This document shows, in pieces, positions 17,224-24,946 of a DNA stretch of 64,000 nucleotides (the stretch's first letter is position 1; each line of letters starts with the position of its first letter). The notes beneath the pieces are model-generated. The model had not been told where the DNA came from. It did not search any database and worked only from the letters and a program-made list of their open reading frames with translations. Origin of the DNA: CAZHTS01 sp964535315 (lineage in GTDB: Bacteria; Chloroflexota; Anaerolineae; Anaerolineales; Anaerolineaceae); assembly GCA_964535315.1 (NCBI GenBank), contig CAZHTS010000018.1, positions 1 to 64,000 of the forward strand, in the 5' to 3' direction. Made by a program: the position numbers and the translations under genes.

Positions 17224-17460
17224 TTAGCGATTCTTGGCCATGTAAGGCGCCAGACGATTGACACGCTTGATGATGTTCTCGCCTTCGACAACAATCATCT
17301 CGGTGAAGAGAGCCTTCGTGCGCTCAGAGGTACGGCGGCGCAGGTGGCTCTTCCCACCCTTGGTGCGCATCAAGGTCCCCGACCCGCTCAGGCGAAACCG
17401 CTTCGAGGTTGCCTTATGGGTCTTCAGCTTGAACTTACCATCTTTTTGCTTGCGGGGCAC
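17224..17460 (-). CDS. rpmI: 50S ribosomal protein L35
   Basis: 78 residues, slightly longer than the usual 64-66 because of extra N- and C-terminal residues. The KLKTHKATSKRFRLSGSG core and KSHLRRRTSERTKAL are typical of L35. It starts at GTG with AGGAG eight bases upstream. It lies between infC and rplT in the standard order. Confidence 0.93.
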   Translation of the reverse strand: MPRKQKDGKFKLKTHKATSKRFRLSGSGTLMRTKGGKSHLRRRTSERTKALFTEMIVVEGENIIKRVNRLAPYMAKNR

Positions 17461-17554
17461 AGCGATACTCCTCTAGACAAGATACAGCGGCCTGCTTGCG
17501 CAGCCGCAAACCGACAAGTGATTTTACCACAAAAGACGCAGGCGAACAGGTTAA

Positions 17555-18112
17555 TCAGGCGTTTGCTTCAGGCTTGGAATCGGGGCCCTTCTTGCGCCCG
17601 GGTTTGGCCGGCGTCAACATCATCGACATGACCTTGCCTTCCAAAGCCGGGGCCTGTTCCACCGAAGCAACGTCCGCCAGCGCCTCTGCAATTTCTCTCA
17701 GATCTTCCAGCGCCAACTCGGGGTAGGTGATTTCACGCCCACGAAAACGCACGCTCACCCGCACCTTCATCCCATCCAACAACCACCGCCGGGCATCGTC
17801 CACCTTAAAAGACCGGTGATGATCGTTGGTCTTGGGGCGCAAACGGATCTCTTTGATCTCGATCTTGGTTTGCGCTTTGCGAGCCTCGCGCTCTTTCTTG
17901 GTACGCTCGTACAGGAACTTACCAAAGTCCATGATACGACAGACCGGCGGCACCGCCCCCGCGGCCACCTCTACCAGATCGAGCTCGGCTTCGCGTGCCA
18001 TGCGCAGCGCCTGGTCGATCGCCACCACACCCACGTTCTCGCCACTCGCGTCAATCAGGCGAACCTCTGCAACCCGAATGGTCTCATTAACCCGAAAATT
18101 CGTTGCGCTGAT
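17555..18112 (-). CDS. infC: Translation initiation factor IF-3 (AUC start)
   Basis: 185 residues. The reading frame begins ATC AGC GCA ACG AAT at 18112, giving (M)SATNFRVNETIRVAEVRLI, which matches the conserved IF-3 N-terminus. AAGGAG (18119-18124) lies six bases upstream of the ATC, and no ATG, GTG or TTG occurs between it and an internal GTG at 18034 that would delete 26 conserved residues. The N-domain (to about 80), linker (IMDFGKFLYERTKKEREARK) and C-domain (TKIEIKEIRLRPKTNDHH...) are complete. IF-3 checks start codons on the 30S subunit; non-AUG starts on infC let it limit its own synthesis (established for E. coli AUU). Promoter at 18179-18207. Confidence 0.95.
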   Translation of the reverse strand: MSATNFRVNETIRVAEVRLIDASGENVGVVAIDQALRMAREAELDLVEVAAGAVPPVCRIMDFGKFLYERTKKEREARKAQTKIEIKEIRLRPKTNDHHRSFKVDDARRWLLDGMKVRVSVRFRGREITYPELALEDLREIAEALADVASVEQAPALEGKVMSMMLTPAKPGRKKGPDSKPEANA

Positions 18113-18178
18113 AGCCTTCTCCTTGAATAAAAACGATTATCTAAGCCCGCCGTTACGACGGACGTGAAAGTGGTTTAG

Positions 18179-18207
18179 ATGATACCACAGACCGGCGAGA
18201 ATCGCAA
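18179..18207 (-). promoter_or_regulatory. infC operon promoter
   Basis: Minus strand: -35 TTGCGA (18202-18207), 17-base spacer, -10 TATCAT (18179-18184), giving a leader of about 60 bases. It overlaps an inverted repeat (AGACCGGCGAG/CTCGCCGGTCT, about 18189-18226) behind thrS that may end thrS transcripts, though the repeat lacks a T run. Confidence 0.75.
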
Positions 18208-18238
18208 CGTTTTAACTCGCCGGTCTGTTTGTGGTTAA

Positions 18239-20026
18239 TTAAATCTTAGCCGCAACGTCTGCCTGGGCCCGGGCGACAAAGGCGTCCAACGCCATCGCTC
18301 CCGGGTTCTCGCCGCTGCGCAGGCGCAACGCAACCTGGCCTTCCGCCGCTTCCTTGTCCCCAACCACCAACATGTAGGGGATCTTTTGCGTCTGGGCGTC
18401 GCGAATCTTGGCGTTCATCCGCTCGCCGCGGTCGTCCACCGCCACCCGCAGGCCCTGCTGTTTGAGCTGCGCCGCCACCTGCCGGGCATAGTCCACGTGC
18501 CGGTCCGCAATCGGGATGATCATCGCCTGCACCGGCGCCAGCCAGACCGGGAACGCCCCGGCGTAGTGCTCGATCAGCACCCCAAAGAAGCGCTCCATGC
18601 TGCCCAACAGCGCCCGGTGCACCATGTATGGCCGGTGGGGTTGACCGTCTTCGCCGATGTAGGTCAGGTTAAAACGCTCCGGCAGGTTGAAATCGAACTG
18701 AATCGTCGAAAGCTGCCACTCACGCCCGATGGCATCCTTGACCTTCAGATCGATCTTGGGCCCGTAGAACGCCCCGCCGCCCTCATCGATTTCGAACGGG
18801 ATGGCCGCCCGGCCCAACGCCGCTTCCAACGCCTGCTCTGCTTCATGCCACATGGCCGGCTCACCCACCGATTTCTCCGGTTTGGTGCTCAAATACGCCT
18901 GGAAGTCTTTGAAGCCAAACGAACGCAGGATGTGCAGGCAGAAGTTGAGCACAAAATCGATCTCCGCCGGCATCTGGTCCGGACGGCAGAAGTGATGGGC
19001 GTCGTCCTGGGTGAAACCGCGCACCCGCAGCAGCCCGTGCAGCACGCCCGAACGCTCGAAGCGATACACCGTGCCCTTCTCGGCAAAACGCAGCGGCAGG
19101 TCGCGATACGAGCGGGTGCGGTCGTTGTAAATGTGCAGGTGGAACGGGCAGTTCATCGGTTTGAGGAAATACTGCTGGCCCTCAATGTCGATCGGCGAAT
19201 ACATGTTTTCCTTGTAAAAGCCCAGGTGACCGCTCGTCTCCCATAACTGCGCCTTGCCGATGTGCGGCGTGTAGACGAACTCGTAGCCGGCCTTCTCGTG
19301 CTCCTGATTCCAGAAGTCCTCGGAAATCATGCGAATCTTGGCGCCCTTGGGGTGCCACAGAATCAGCCCTGCCCCAACCTCGTCGTTGACGCTGAACAGA
19401 TCCAGGTCGCGCCCCAGCTTGCGATGATCGCGCTTTTTGGCTTCTTCCAGCTTGCGCAAGTATTCGTCCAGTTCGGCCTTCTCGTAAAAAGCCGTACCGT
19501 AGATGCGTTGCAGCATGGGGCGTTTTTCGTCGCCGCGCCAGTAGGCGCCCGCCACGCTCAACAATTTGATCGCCTCGGGGTTGATCTCGCCCGTATCGGC
19601 CACGTGTGGGCCGCGGCACAGGTCGGTGAAGGTGGCGTGCTGGTAGATCGAAATCTCGGGTTTTTCGCTGACCGGGTTGCCATCCTCGTCCAGACCGCCG
19701 CTTTCCAACCCGGCGATCAACTCCAGCTTGAACGGCTGGTCGGAAAAGATCTGGCACGCCTCTTGCGCCGAGAGCGCCCGGCGCTGGAACGGATGTTTCC
19801 CGCGCACGATCTCGCGCATGCGCCCCTCAATTTCATCCAGGTCTTCGGGGGTCAGCGAACGCGGCAGTTGGAAATCATAATAAAACCCATCCTCGATGGC
19901 CGGCCCAATGGCCACCTTGCCTTCGGGGAATTTCTCCAGCACTGCCTGCGCCATGACGTGCGCCGCAGAGTGCCGGATGCGATAGAGCAGGGATTCTTCG
20001 TACCGCTCTTTCTTATTTTCTGCCAT
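18239..20026 (-). CDS. thrS: Threonyl-tRNA synthetase without TGS domain
   Basis: 595 residues. It attaches threonine to tRNA-Thr in the cytosol. The protein begins directly with the N2 editing domain: HSAAH (HxxxH, about 19-23) and LCRGPH supply the four editing ligands, so hydrolysis of Ser-tRNA should work. The class II core follows, with the zinc ligands in MNCPFHLHIY, DDAHHFC and MVHRALLG, motif 2 around RFERSGVLHGLLRVRGFTQ, and a C-terminal anticodon-binding domain. The N-terminal TGS domain (about 60 residues) of most bacterial ThrS is absent. GGAGGT precedes the ATG by seven bases. A T-box leader lies upstream. Confidence 0.96.
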   Translation of the reverse strand: MAENKKERYEESLLYRIRHSAAHVMAQAVLEKFPEGKVAIGPAIEDGFYYDFQLPRSLTPEDLDEIEGRMREIVRGKHPFQRRALSAQEACQIFSDQPFKLELIAGLESGGLDEDGNPVSEKPEISIYQHATFTDLCRGPHVADTGEINPEAIKLLSVAGAYWRGDEKRPMLQRIYGTAFYEKAELDEYLRKLEEAKKRDHRKLGRDLDLFSVNDEVGAGLILWHPKGAKIRMISEDFWNQEHEKAGYEFVYTPHIGKAQLWETSGHLGFYKENMYSPIDIEGQQYFLKPMNCPFHLHIYNDRTRSYRDLPLRFAEKGTVYRFERSGVLHGLLRVRGFTQDDAHHFCRPDQMPAEIDFVLNFCLHILRSFGFKDFQAYLSTKPEKSVGEPAMWHEAEQALEAALGRAAIPFEIDEGGGAFYGPKIDLKVKDAIGREWQLSTIQFDFNLPERFNLTYIGEDGQPHRPYMVHRALLGSMERFFGVLIEHYAGAFPVWLAPVQAMIIPIADRHVDYARQVAAQLKQQGLRVAVDDRGERMNAKIRDAQTQKIPYMLVVGDKEAAEGQVALRLRSGENPGAMALDAFVARAQADVAAKI

Positions 20027-20049
20027 ACGTACCTCCGTTCATCTGACAA

Positions 20050-20305
20050 AACAAATAAAAAACTCTCACCCAACTGGGGCGAGAGTTTTCTCACGCGGTT
20101 CCACCCAGATTGACCGGCGCACTGCGCCTGTCATCTCTTTGCGACCGATAACGGGGTCTACCGTTTTCCGTACTGAGGCCTCTGGCCCGTTCAGGTGCTC
20201 GCTCACGGGGGGTTTTCACCGGCTCATCTCTGGAAGGGACTCTCAGTCTCCGATCCCTTCTCCCTGTCAGCCTTCTCCGGCTACTCGTCCCGGTCATTGC
20301 GGGAG
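20050..20305 (-). promoter_or_regulatory. T-box riboswitch controlling thrS
   Basis: On the minus strand the leader contains the T-box core TGGGTGGAACCGCG (20094-20107), which pairs with the tRNA acceptor end. It is followed by a terminator with arms 20061-20071 and 20076-20087 and a T-rich tail (20055-20060). Upstream lie the stem-I features GAGTAG (near 20280), AGAGA (near 20227) and a GAGCACCTGAACGG segment whose ACC (20194-20196) is the likely threonine specifier. Uncharged tRNA-Thr should favour the antiterminator and raise thrS expression. The specifier is inferred from position; the core is an exact family match. Confidence 0.92.
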
Positions 20306-20379
20306 TGGGCGGTATAGGACTCGAACCTACGACCTTTGCGATGTCAACGCAATGCTCTAACCAACTGAGCTAACCGCCC
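20306..20379 (-). tRNA. tRNA-Val (GAC)
   Basis: A 74-base cloverleaf: acceptor GGGCGGT/ACCGCCC, D arm with AGCTCAGTTGGTTAGAGC, anticodon stem TTGCG/CGCAA with loop TTGACAT (anticodon GAC), T arm with GGTTCGAGTCC. The CCA end is not encoded. The T-box leader starts within a few bases of its 3' end. Confidence 0.97.
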
Positions 20380-20390
20380 GAACAGTTTGT

Positions 20391-20418
20391 ATTATATCCG
20401 TAGCCTTCAAAAAGTCAA
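20391..20418 (-). promoter_or_regulatory. Promoter of tRNA-Val (and probably thrS)
   Basis: Minus strand: -35 TTGACT (20413-20418), 16-base spacer, -10 TATAAT (20391-20396), 11 bases before the mature tRNA end. No second promoter is evident between the tRNA and the T-box. Confidence 0.85.
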
Positions 20419-20440
20419 TGGTTTTGCCGTTTTCCGCATC

Positions 20441-20478
20441 AAAAAACGGTGGGCGGCCATCGTTTGCCGTCCACCGTT
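20441..20478 (-). terminator. Terminator of the FAD oxidoreductase gene
   Basis: Minus strand stem AACGGTGG-A-CGGC with GCCG-C-CCACCG, followed by a run of six T, just upstream of the tRNA promoter. Confidence 0.85.
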
Positions 20479-20502
20479 CCCCGTTCATCACAAGCCGGGC
20501 GG

Positions 20503-21945
20503 TTACGCCCAGGGTTTCTCGGTCGCCACCTGTTGGCCGGCGATACGCCCGAAGGTCACCGCCACCGAGACCGCCGTGCCGCTGCCCGGATAGATTTTAC
20601 CGCGCCAGCCGCCCGTGGTGCTGCCGGCGGCATATAGACGCCGCAACGCTTCGCCAAACGGATTGAGCACCTGCGTTTGTGAATTGATCTTCAGCCCACC
20701 GGCCGTATCGCAGGTCGCCGGGATGGAGCGCACCGCATAAAACGGCGGTTTTGCCACCGGGCCCAACCCGATCTCTTTGCCAAATTCGGTATCTTTCCCC
20801 GCCGCCACATTTTCGTTGTACACCCGCAAAGTGTGCTCCAGGGTCGAGGCATCCAGGCCAATCTGTTCGGCCAGTTCCTCGAGCGTGTCGGCCTTCTTGA
20901 TCCAGCCCTTCTCGATCTCCTGCAACAGATCGGCGCTAAAGGCCGGCACGGTGATGCGGTTGGAACCCAAATCGGTCACCGTCTGATCCCACAGCGTCCA
21001 CACAAAACCGTCTTCCTGTTCGGCCACCTTGTCGTACAGGAATTCGTAATACAGGTCTTCGCGGAAATGCCGGCGCCCGTCCTTGCCGACCATGACGCAC
21101 GGCGAGCCCCAGATAGTGATCACCATGCAGGGCGTCATCTCAGGCGTGGTCTCCACCCCCACCACCGCCGCCTGCGGGATCCACATATTGATCAGCGCCG
21201 CCCCCACCGCCTGGCCGAGCACAATGCCATCGCCGCGCTGCCAGGGCGAACCAAACGAGCCGCCCGTCATCATCTTGGGCATGTAATTCTGGATCAGATC
21301 CTTGTTGCGCGAGAAGCCGGCCGAAGCCAGAACCACACCCCGCCGCGCCTTGATCGCCATCGTCTTTCCTTCCTGGGTGGCCAGAACACCCAGCACCTCG
21401 CCCTCGTGCTGCACCAGGCGGGTGACATGGGTGCGGAAGAAGAAACGCGCTCCCTTTTCCACCGCCGTGCGATACAGGGCCGCCACAATCGGCTTACCGC
21501 TGCGCACATCGGTGATGTGACCGCGCGCCACCGGCGGGGTCACGTGGGCAAATTCGCGTTCGACGCCCGAGACGTACAGATGCTCCAGCGGGAACTTAAC
21601 CCCCAGGCTCAACAGCCATTCCACCGTTTCGCCGGATTTGCGCGCCCAGGTGCGCGTCAGATCCATATCGGCGAAACCGCCGCTCACCGCATCCAGATAT
21701 TTTTCAAATTCGGCCAGCGAATCCTGTACGCCGGCCGCTTTTTGCACAGAGGTTCCGGTACCCATCACCACGCCCCCACAGGTGGCCGTCCCAGACTGGA
21801 AGACATCTTCCATCACTTCGAGCACCACCACCTCACATCCGGCGCCGGCGGCCTCCACGGCTGCTGCAATACCGGCCCCGCCCGCCCCCACGATAACGAC
21901 GTCAACGTCCATGTCCCAACGCTTGGGTAATTCTGTAGGTACCAT
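20503..21945 (-). CDS. FAD-dependent oxidoreductase (fumarate reductase/KstD-like)
   Basis: 480 residues of the FAD_binding_2 group. The N-terminal Rossmann motif DVVIVGAGGAGIAAAVEAAGAG (about 14-35) binds ADP of FAD; LRRLYAAGSTTGGWRGKIYPGSGTAVSVAVTFGRIAG at the C-terminus closes the FAD site. The cap domain lies near 120-340 and contains RGVVLASAGFSRN. Relatives include fumarate reductase flavoproteins, urocanate reductase and 3-ketosteroid dehydrogenases. Without a signal peptide or flavin-attachment domain it is cytosolic, and its substrate cannot be assigned. AAGGAAGGA precedes the ATG. A palindrome at 21981-22002 lies between promoter and gene. Confidence 0.85.
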   Translation of the reverse strand: MVPTELPKRWDMDVDVVIVGAGGAGIAAAVEAAGAGCEVVVLEVMEDVFQSGTATCGGVVMGTGTSVQKAAGVQDSLAEFEKYLDAVSGGFADMDLTRTWARKSGETVEWLLSLGVKFPLEHLYVSGVEREFAHVTPPVARGHITDVRSGKPIVAALYRTAVEKGARFFFRTHVTRLVQHEGEVLGVLATQEGKTMAIKARRGVVLASAGFSRNKDLIQNYMPKMMTGGSFGSPWQRGDGIVLGQAVGAALINMWIPQAAVVGVETTPEMTPCMVITIWGSPCVMVGKDGRRHFREDLYYEFLYDKVAEQEDGFVWTLWDQTVTDLGSNRITVPAFSADLLQEIEKGWIKKADTLEELAEQIGLDASTLEHTLRVYNENVAAGKDTEFGKEIGLGPVAKPPFYAVRSIPATCDTAGGLKINSQTQVLNPFGEALRRLYAAGSTTGGWRGKIYPGSGTAVSVAVTFGRIAGQQVATEKPWA

Positions 21946-21980
21946 TTTTTAAATCCTTCCTTAAGAGCATATAGCCCAAT

Positions 21981-22002
21981 CTCTCACTGGCGCCAATGAG
22001 AG
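21981..22002. promoter_or_regulatory. Palindromic operator candidate
   Basis: A 22-base palindrome CTCTCActGGCGCCagTGAGAG (one mismatched pair) centred about 17 bases after the predicted start of transcription of the FAD oxidoreductase gene. This is a typical repressor position. No regulator gene is adjacent. Confidence 0.55.
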
Positions 22003-22014
22003 CGCGATATCTGT

Positions 22015-22044
22015 ATTATACAAATCAAATGCCCAAAATTGCAA
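22015..22044 (-). promoter_or_regulatory. Promoter of the FAD oxidoreductase gene
   Basis: Minus strand: -10 TATAAT (22015-22020) and -35 TTGCAA (22039-22044) with an 18-base spacer. Confidence 0.6.
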
Positions 22045-22075
22045 TAAAACTGCAATGAAACTTCCCCCACCTTAC

Positions 22076-22108
22076 AAAACAGGAAGGCGCCGTTCGCCTT
22101 CCTGTTTT
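22076..22108 (-). terminator. Terminator of the small lipoprotein gene
   Basis: A perfect 14-bp stem, AAAACAGGAAGGCG (22076-22089) with its complement (22095-22108), loop five bases, ending in TTTT on both strands. Confidence 0.88.
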
Positions 22109-22129
22109 CATTCAACACGACCGTCACGG

Positions 22130-22627
22130 TCAAAAACCGGGGATATACACTTCCTTTTCAAAGACCGGCGTTTTTATCCCTTCGGCGTACACCTGCAAGA
22201 AAACATCGTCCTCGTAGCCACCCAGCGGCCCGTGACAATACAACCGGTTCGGGTGCTGCGGCAGAATCTGGCAGGCGTACTCCTTGTAGGTATCCACCCG
22301 GGCGTAGAATTTGCCGGCCAGTTCATGATCGGTCTGCAACGTAATCAGACAGCGATACTTGGGCAAATACGAGACGCTGATCACCTTTGCGCCGCTCAGC
22401 GTGATCGCCGATGGCAGTGTGGCGCTCGGCGCAGCCGTCGCCGTGGGCGCCCATGTGGGCGCCAGGGTGGGCGCCGGCAGGGTCGGGCGGGGTGTCATCG
22501 TGCGCGCCGCCACCGGAACCGGCGAGGCGGTTGCCGTCGGCCCGATCGGGGTCGCCGCCCCATTACAGCCCGCCAGCAACAGCGCCGCGCCCAACAGTAC
22601 AAACACAATCGGAGAAAGTTTACCCAT
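22130..22627 (-). CDS. Small lipoprotein of unknown function
   Basis: 165 residues. Signal peptide with lipobox LLAGC (Cys21), a Thr/Pro/Ala linker to about residue 70, then a compact domain of about 95 residues with two cysteines (RCLI, EYACQ) plus one more (LYCHG). No family is recognised. The start has only a weak ribosome binding site (AGGA, 10 bases upstream). It is divergently placed to the ECF sigma operon, and its own terminator follows. Confidence 0.65.
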   Translation of the reverse strand: MGKLSPIVFVLLGAALLLAGCNGAATPIGPTATASPVPVAARTMTPRPTLPAPTLAPTWAPTATAAPSATLPSAITLSGAKVISVSYLPKYRCLITLQTDHELAGKFYARVDTYKEYACQILPQHPNRLYCHGPLGGYEDDVFLQVYAEGIKTPVFEKEVYIPGF

Positions 22628-22764
22628 CAGAACAGTCCTATCCTGTCAAAGAAATTCACAAACACCACGTGCAACACGAAGATTATACCCTATCCCGCCC
22701 GCAACGTTTAGGGATTTTTAAACAAACAAAACTCGCTGTAATGTCTTGCAACCGTCTTACGGGC

Positions 22765-22793
22765 TTGACGGCCCATCCCCTTTAAGATACGAT
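22765..22793 (+). promoter_or_regulatory. Promoter of the ECF sigma operon
   Basis: -35 TTGACG (22765-22770), 17-base spacer, -10 TACGAT (22788-22793), about 50 bases before the sigma gene. This is a housekeeping-type promoter; an ECF-type (GAAC) self-promoter is not obvious. Confidence 0.7.
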
Positions 22794-22842
22794 ATTCAGG
22801 CCCAATCTCACCGGGCGACGGAAGAACAAGGACCCTGCTTGA

Positions 22843-23457
22843 ATGGATGAAACCGCTCTGGTGCACGCCGCGCTCAAAGGCGACCTGGATGCCTTCAACC
22901 GCCTGGTGCTGGCATACCAGGACATGGCGTTTAATCTGGCATATCGCATGCTCTCTGATGAAGACGCAGCCGAGGACGCCACCCAAAACGCTTTCCTGGC
23001 CGCTTACCGCAATCTGAAATCGTACCGCGGCGGTTCGTTTCGCGCCTGGGTGCTGCGCATTGTGACCAACACCTGCTACGACGAACTGCGCCGGCGTCAA
23101 CGCCGCCCCACCGTACCGCTCGAACCCACCAGCGACGAAGACGACGAAGAAATCGAGACCCCCGCCTGGCTGGCGGACCACGACGCCCCCACCCCCGAAG
23201 AAGCGCTCGAACAAAGCGAAATCGACCAGGCAGTACAGCGTTGCCTGCAGGGTCTACCCGAAGATTTTCGCGCCGTGGTCATCCTGGCCGATATCGAAGG
23301 GCTGGATTATCACGAGGTCTCCAGCGCCATCGGTAAACCTTTGGGCACGGTCAAAAGCCGCCTGGCGCGCGCCCGTCTGCGCCTGCGCGAATGCCTGCAA
23401 TACGTATGGGAACTTTTACCGGTAAATTACCGTCTGGAAGATGAGGGTCGCACATGA
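22843..23457 (+). CDS. ECF-type RNA polymerase sigma factor
   Basis: 204 residues. Region 2 (about 10-80) contains FNRLVLAYQDMAFNLAYRMLSDEDAAEDATQNAFLAAYRNLKSYRGGSFRAWVLRI, with the DAAEDATQ and FRAWVLRI signatures. Region 4 (about 130-195) has LPEDFRAVVILADIEGLDYHEVSSAIGKPLGTVKSRLARARLRLRE, a clear sigma-4 helix-turn-helix. An acidic spacer (SDEDDEEIE) joins them. It directs RNA polymerase to a small regulon, under the control of the next gene. AAGGA lies nine bases upstream of the ATG. Its stop overlaps the anti-sigma start (ATGA). Confidence 0.93.
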   Translation: MDETALVHAALKGDLDAFNRLVLAYQDMAFNLAYRMLSDEDAAEDATQNAFLAAYRNLKSYRGGSFRAWVLRIVTNTCYDELRRRQRRPTVPLEPTSDEDDEEIETPAWLADHDAPTPEEALEQSEIDQAVQRCLQGLPEDFRAVVILADIEGLDYHEVSSAIGKPLGTVKSRLARARLRLRECLQYVWELLPVNYRLEDEGRT

Positions 23458-24443
23458 ACGGGCTATTTCATCCACGGACACCCGGGGAACTCTCTCCCCA
23501 AAACTGGCAGCTCCTTTCCGCTTATCTGGATGGACAGATCTCCGATCGCGAAAAAGCGCTGATCGAACAACGACTGCAACGCGAGCCGGCCTGGCGCGAA
23601 GGCCTCGAAACCCTGCGCAAGACCCGCTCCGTATTGCGCGCCGCGCCGCGCCGCCGGGCGCCGCGCAATTTCACCCTCAGCCCGGCGCTGGCGCAGCCGC
23701 CGCGCGCCGGCTGGCTGCTGCCCTTCTTCCGCTTCTCCTCGGCCTTTGCCACCCTGTTGGTGCTGCTCTCTTTTGCCCTGCAATATCTGCCCGGGCGCGC
23801 TGTCCCCACCGCCGTCTACCTGGAGAGCGACGCCGCCTTGCAAAACAGCCAGGCGGTACAGAATAGCGGTACGCCGCCGCCGCTCATCGTCTGGGGCGGG
23901 CCACAGGCCTACGTACCCCTGCGGGAAGGGTATAACCTGCCCGGCTATGGCGGTATGGGGAGAGGCGGCGGCAACGATGGCGGCGCACCTGCTTCTCTGC
24001 CGCCGCCTGCCTCTGCCCGGCAAGAATCTTCTGCCGCCAAGACAATCGCCGGCGGCGAGGCCCCTCCGCCAGTGTTAAGCGCCCCAGAAGCGGTGAGCGC
24101 CGGCATGCAGCCCGAAGCGGCTTCCATGTCCGCAGCCGCACCTTCTGCCGCCGCCCCAGAAGCGGTTACCGCGGCGCAGGCCGCACCCACCACCGTCCCG
24201 GAAGCCGAACAGTCTGCCGGCCTGGTGAACGGCGCCGGACCGATCCTGGGTGTGCGCCCCGGCGCCGAAGCCCAGGCAGCCAACAGCCAGTCGTTGCAAT
24301 CTCTGCCTACCCCACTCCCCATCCGCCCCGCAACACCGCCTGGCAGAGCGGTCGACTGGCCGCTGGTGCGCACCCTGCTGTTGGTATGCGCACTTGGCAG
24401 CCTGCTGGCAGTGTTCGTCCTGCAACGCAAGGTGCGGCGATGA
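23454..24443 (+). CDS. Membrane-bound anti-sigma factor
   Basis: 329 residues. The N-terminal 60 residues (QLLSAYLDGQISDREKALIEQRLQREPAWREGLETL) follow the anti-sigma pattern but lack the His/Cys zinc ligands of the ZAS group. A membrane helix lies near 86-106, then a long Ala/Pro/Gly-rich outer region, and a second helix near 300-322 with a short basic tail. It should hold the sigma factor at the membrane until a signal arrives. It overlaps the sigma gene by four bases and the Nudix gene by four bases, so the three are translationally coupled. Confidence 0.83.
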   Translation: MNGLFHPRTPGELSPQNWQLLSAYLDGQISDREKALIEQRLQREPAWREGLETLRKTRSVLRAAPRRRAPRNFTLSPALAQPPRAGWLLPFFRFSSAFATLLVLLSFALQYLPGRAVPTAVYLESDAALQNSQAVQNSGTPPPLIVWGGPQAYVPLREGYNLPGYGGMGRGGGNDGGAPASLPPPASARQESSAAKTIAGGEAPPPVLSAPEAVSAGMQPEAASMSAAAPSAAAPEAVTAAQAAPTTVPEAEQSAGLVNGAGPILGVRPGAEAQAANSQSLQSLPTPLPIRPATPPGRAVDWPLVRTLLLVCALGSLLAVFVLQRKVRR

Positions 24444-24940
24444 ACGGCTGTGCCATCCGTTTCTGCCCGTTGTGCGGCACGCCCACGCAAATGCTGCCCT
24501 CGTTCGGCGAGGAACGCCCCACCTGCCCTGCCTGCGGCTGGATGTACTTTGCCGATCCCAAGGTGGCCGCCGCTGTGCTGGTCGAACAGGACGACAAAGT
24601 ACTGCTCACCCGGCGGATCAACGATCCTCACAGCGGTCGCTGGAGTCTGCCGGCCGGGTTTGTCAACGCCTTTGAAGACCCCGCTCGCGCCGCCGAACGG
24701 GAATGTTTCGAGGAAACCGGTCTGTGCGTTCAGGTCACCGGCTTCTTACAGATCCTCACCGGGCGTGAACACCCGCGCGGCGCCGATATCTTCCTGCTCT
24801 ATCGCGCCGTTGTCACTGGCGGCAGCCTGTGCGCTGGCGACGACGCCGATCAGGTCGGCTTCTTCAGCCGCCAGCAGTTACCGCCGCTGGCCTTTGCCAG
24901 CACGTACAAAGCGCTCGGTCTGCCAGAACAGCCCGTCTGA
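24440..24940 (+). CDS. Nudix hydrolase with zinc ribbon
   Basis: 166 residues. An N-terminal zinc ribbon (CPLCG at about 8-12, CPACG at about 30-34) is followed by a Nudix domain. The Nudix box lies near 77-99: GFVNAFEDPARAAERECFEETGL holds the G-x5-E-x7-R-E-x-x-E-E-x-G pattern that binds metal. Zinc ribbon plus Nudix resembles NudC-type NAD pyrophosphatases, but the NudC signature after the box is not seen, so the substrate is open. It is the third gene of the sigma operon (ATGA overlap), an unusual place for a housecleaning enzyme. Confidence 0.88.
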   Translation: MNGCAIRFCPLCGTPTQMLPSFGEERPTCPACGWMYFADPKVAAAVLVEQDDKVLLTRRINDPHSGRWSLPAGFVNAFEDPARAAERECFEETGLCVQVTGFLQILTGREHPRGADIFLLYRAVVTGGSLCAGDDADQVGFFSRQQLPPLAFASTYKALGLPEQPV

Positions 24941-24946
24941 AGCGCT

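Noticed and set aside
18189..18226. Inverted repeat behind thrS as an independent terminator
   Set aside because: It has good stems but no T run on the minus strand and overlaps the infC promoter; kept only as a note there.
20091..20297. Short Arg-rich frame in the thrS leader
   Set aside because: The sequence is fully explained by the T-box riboswitch.
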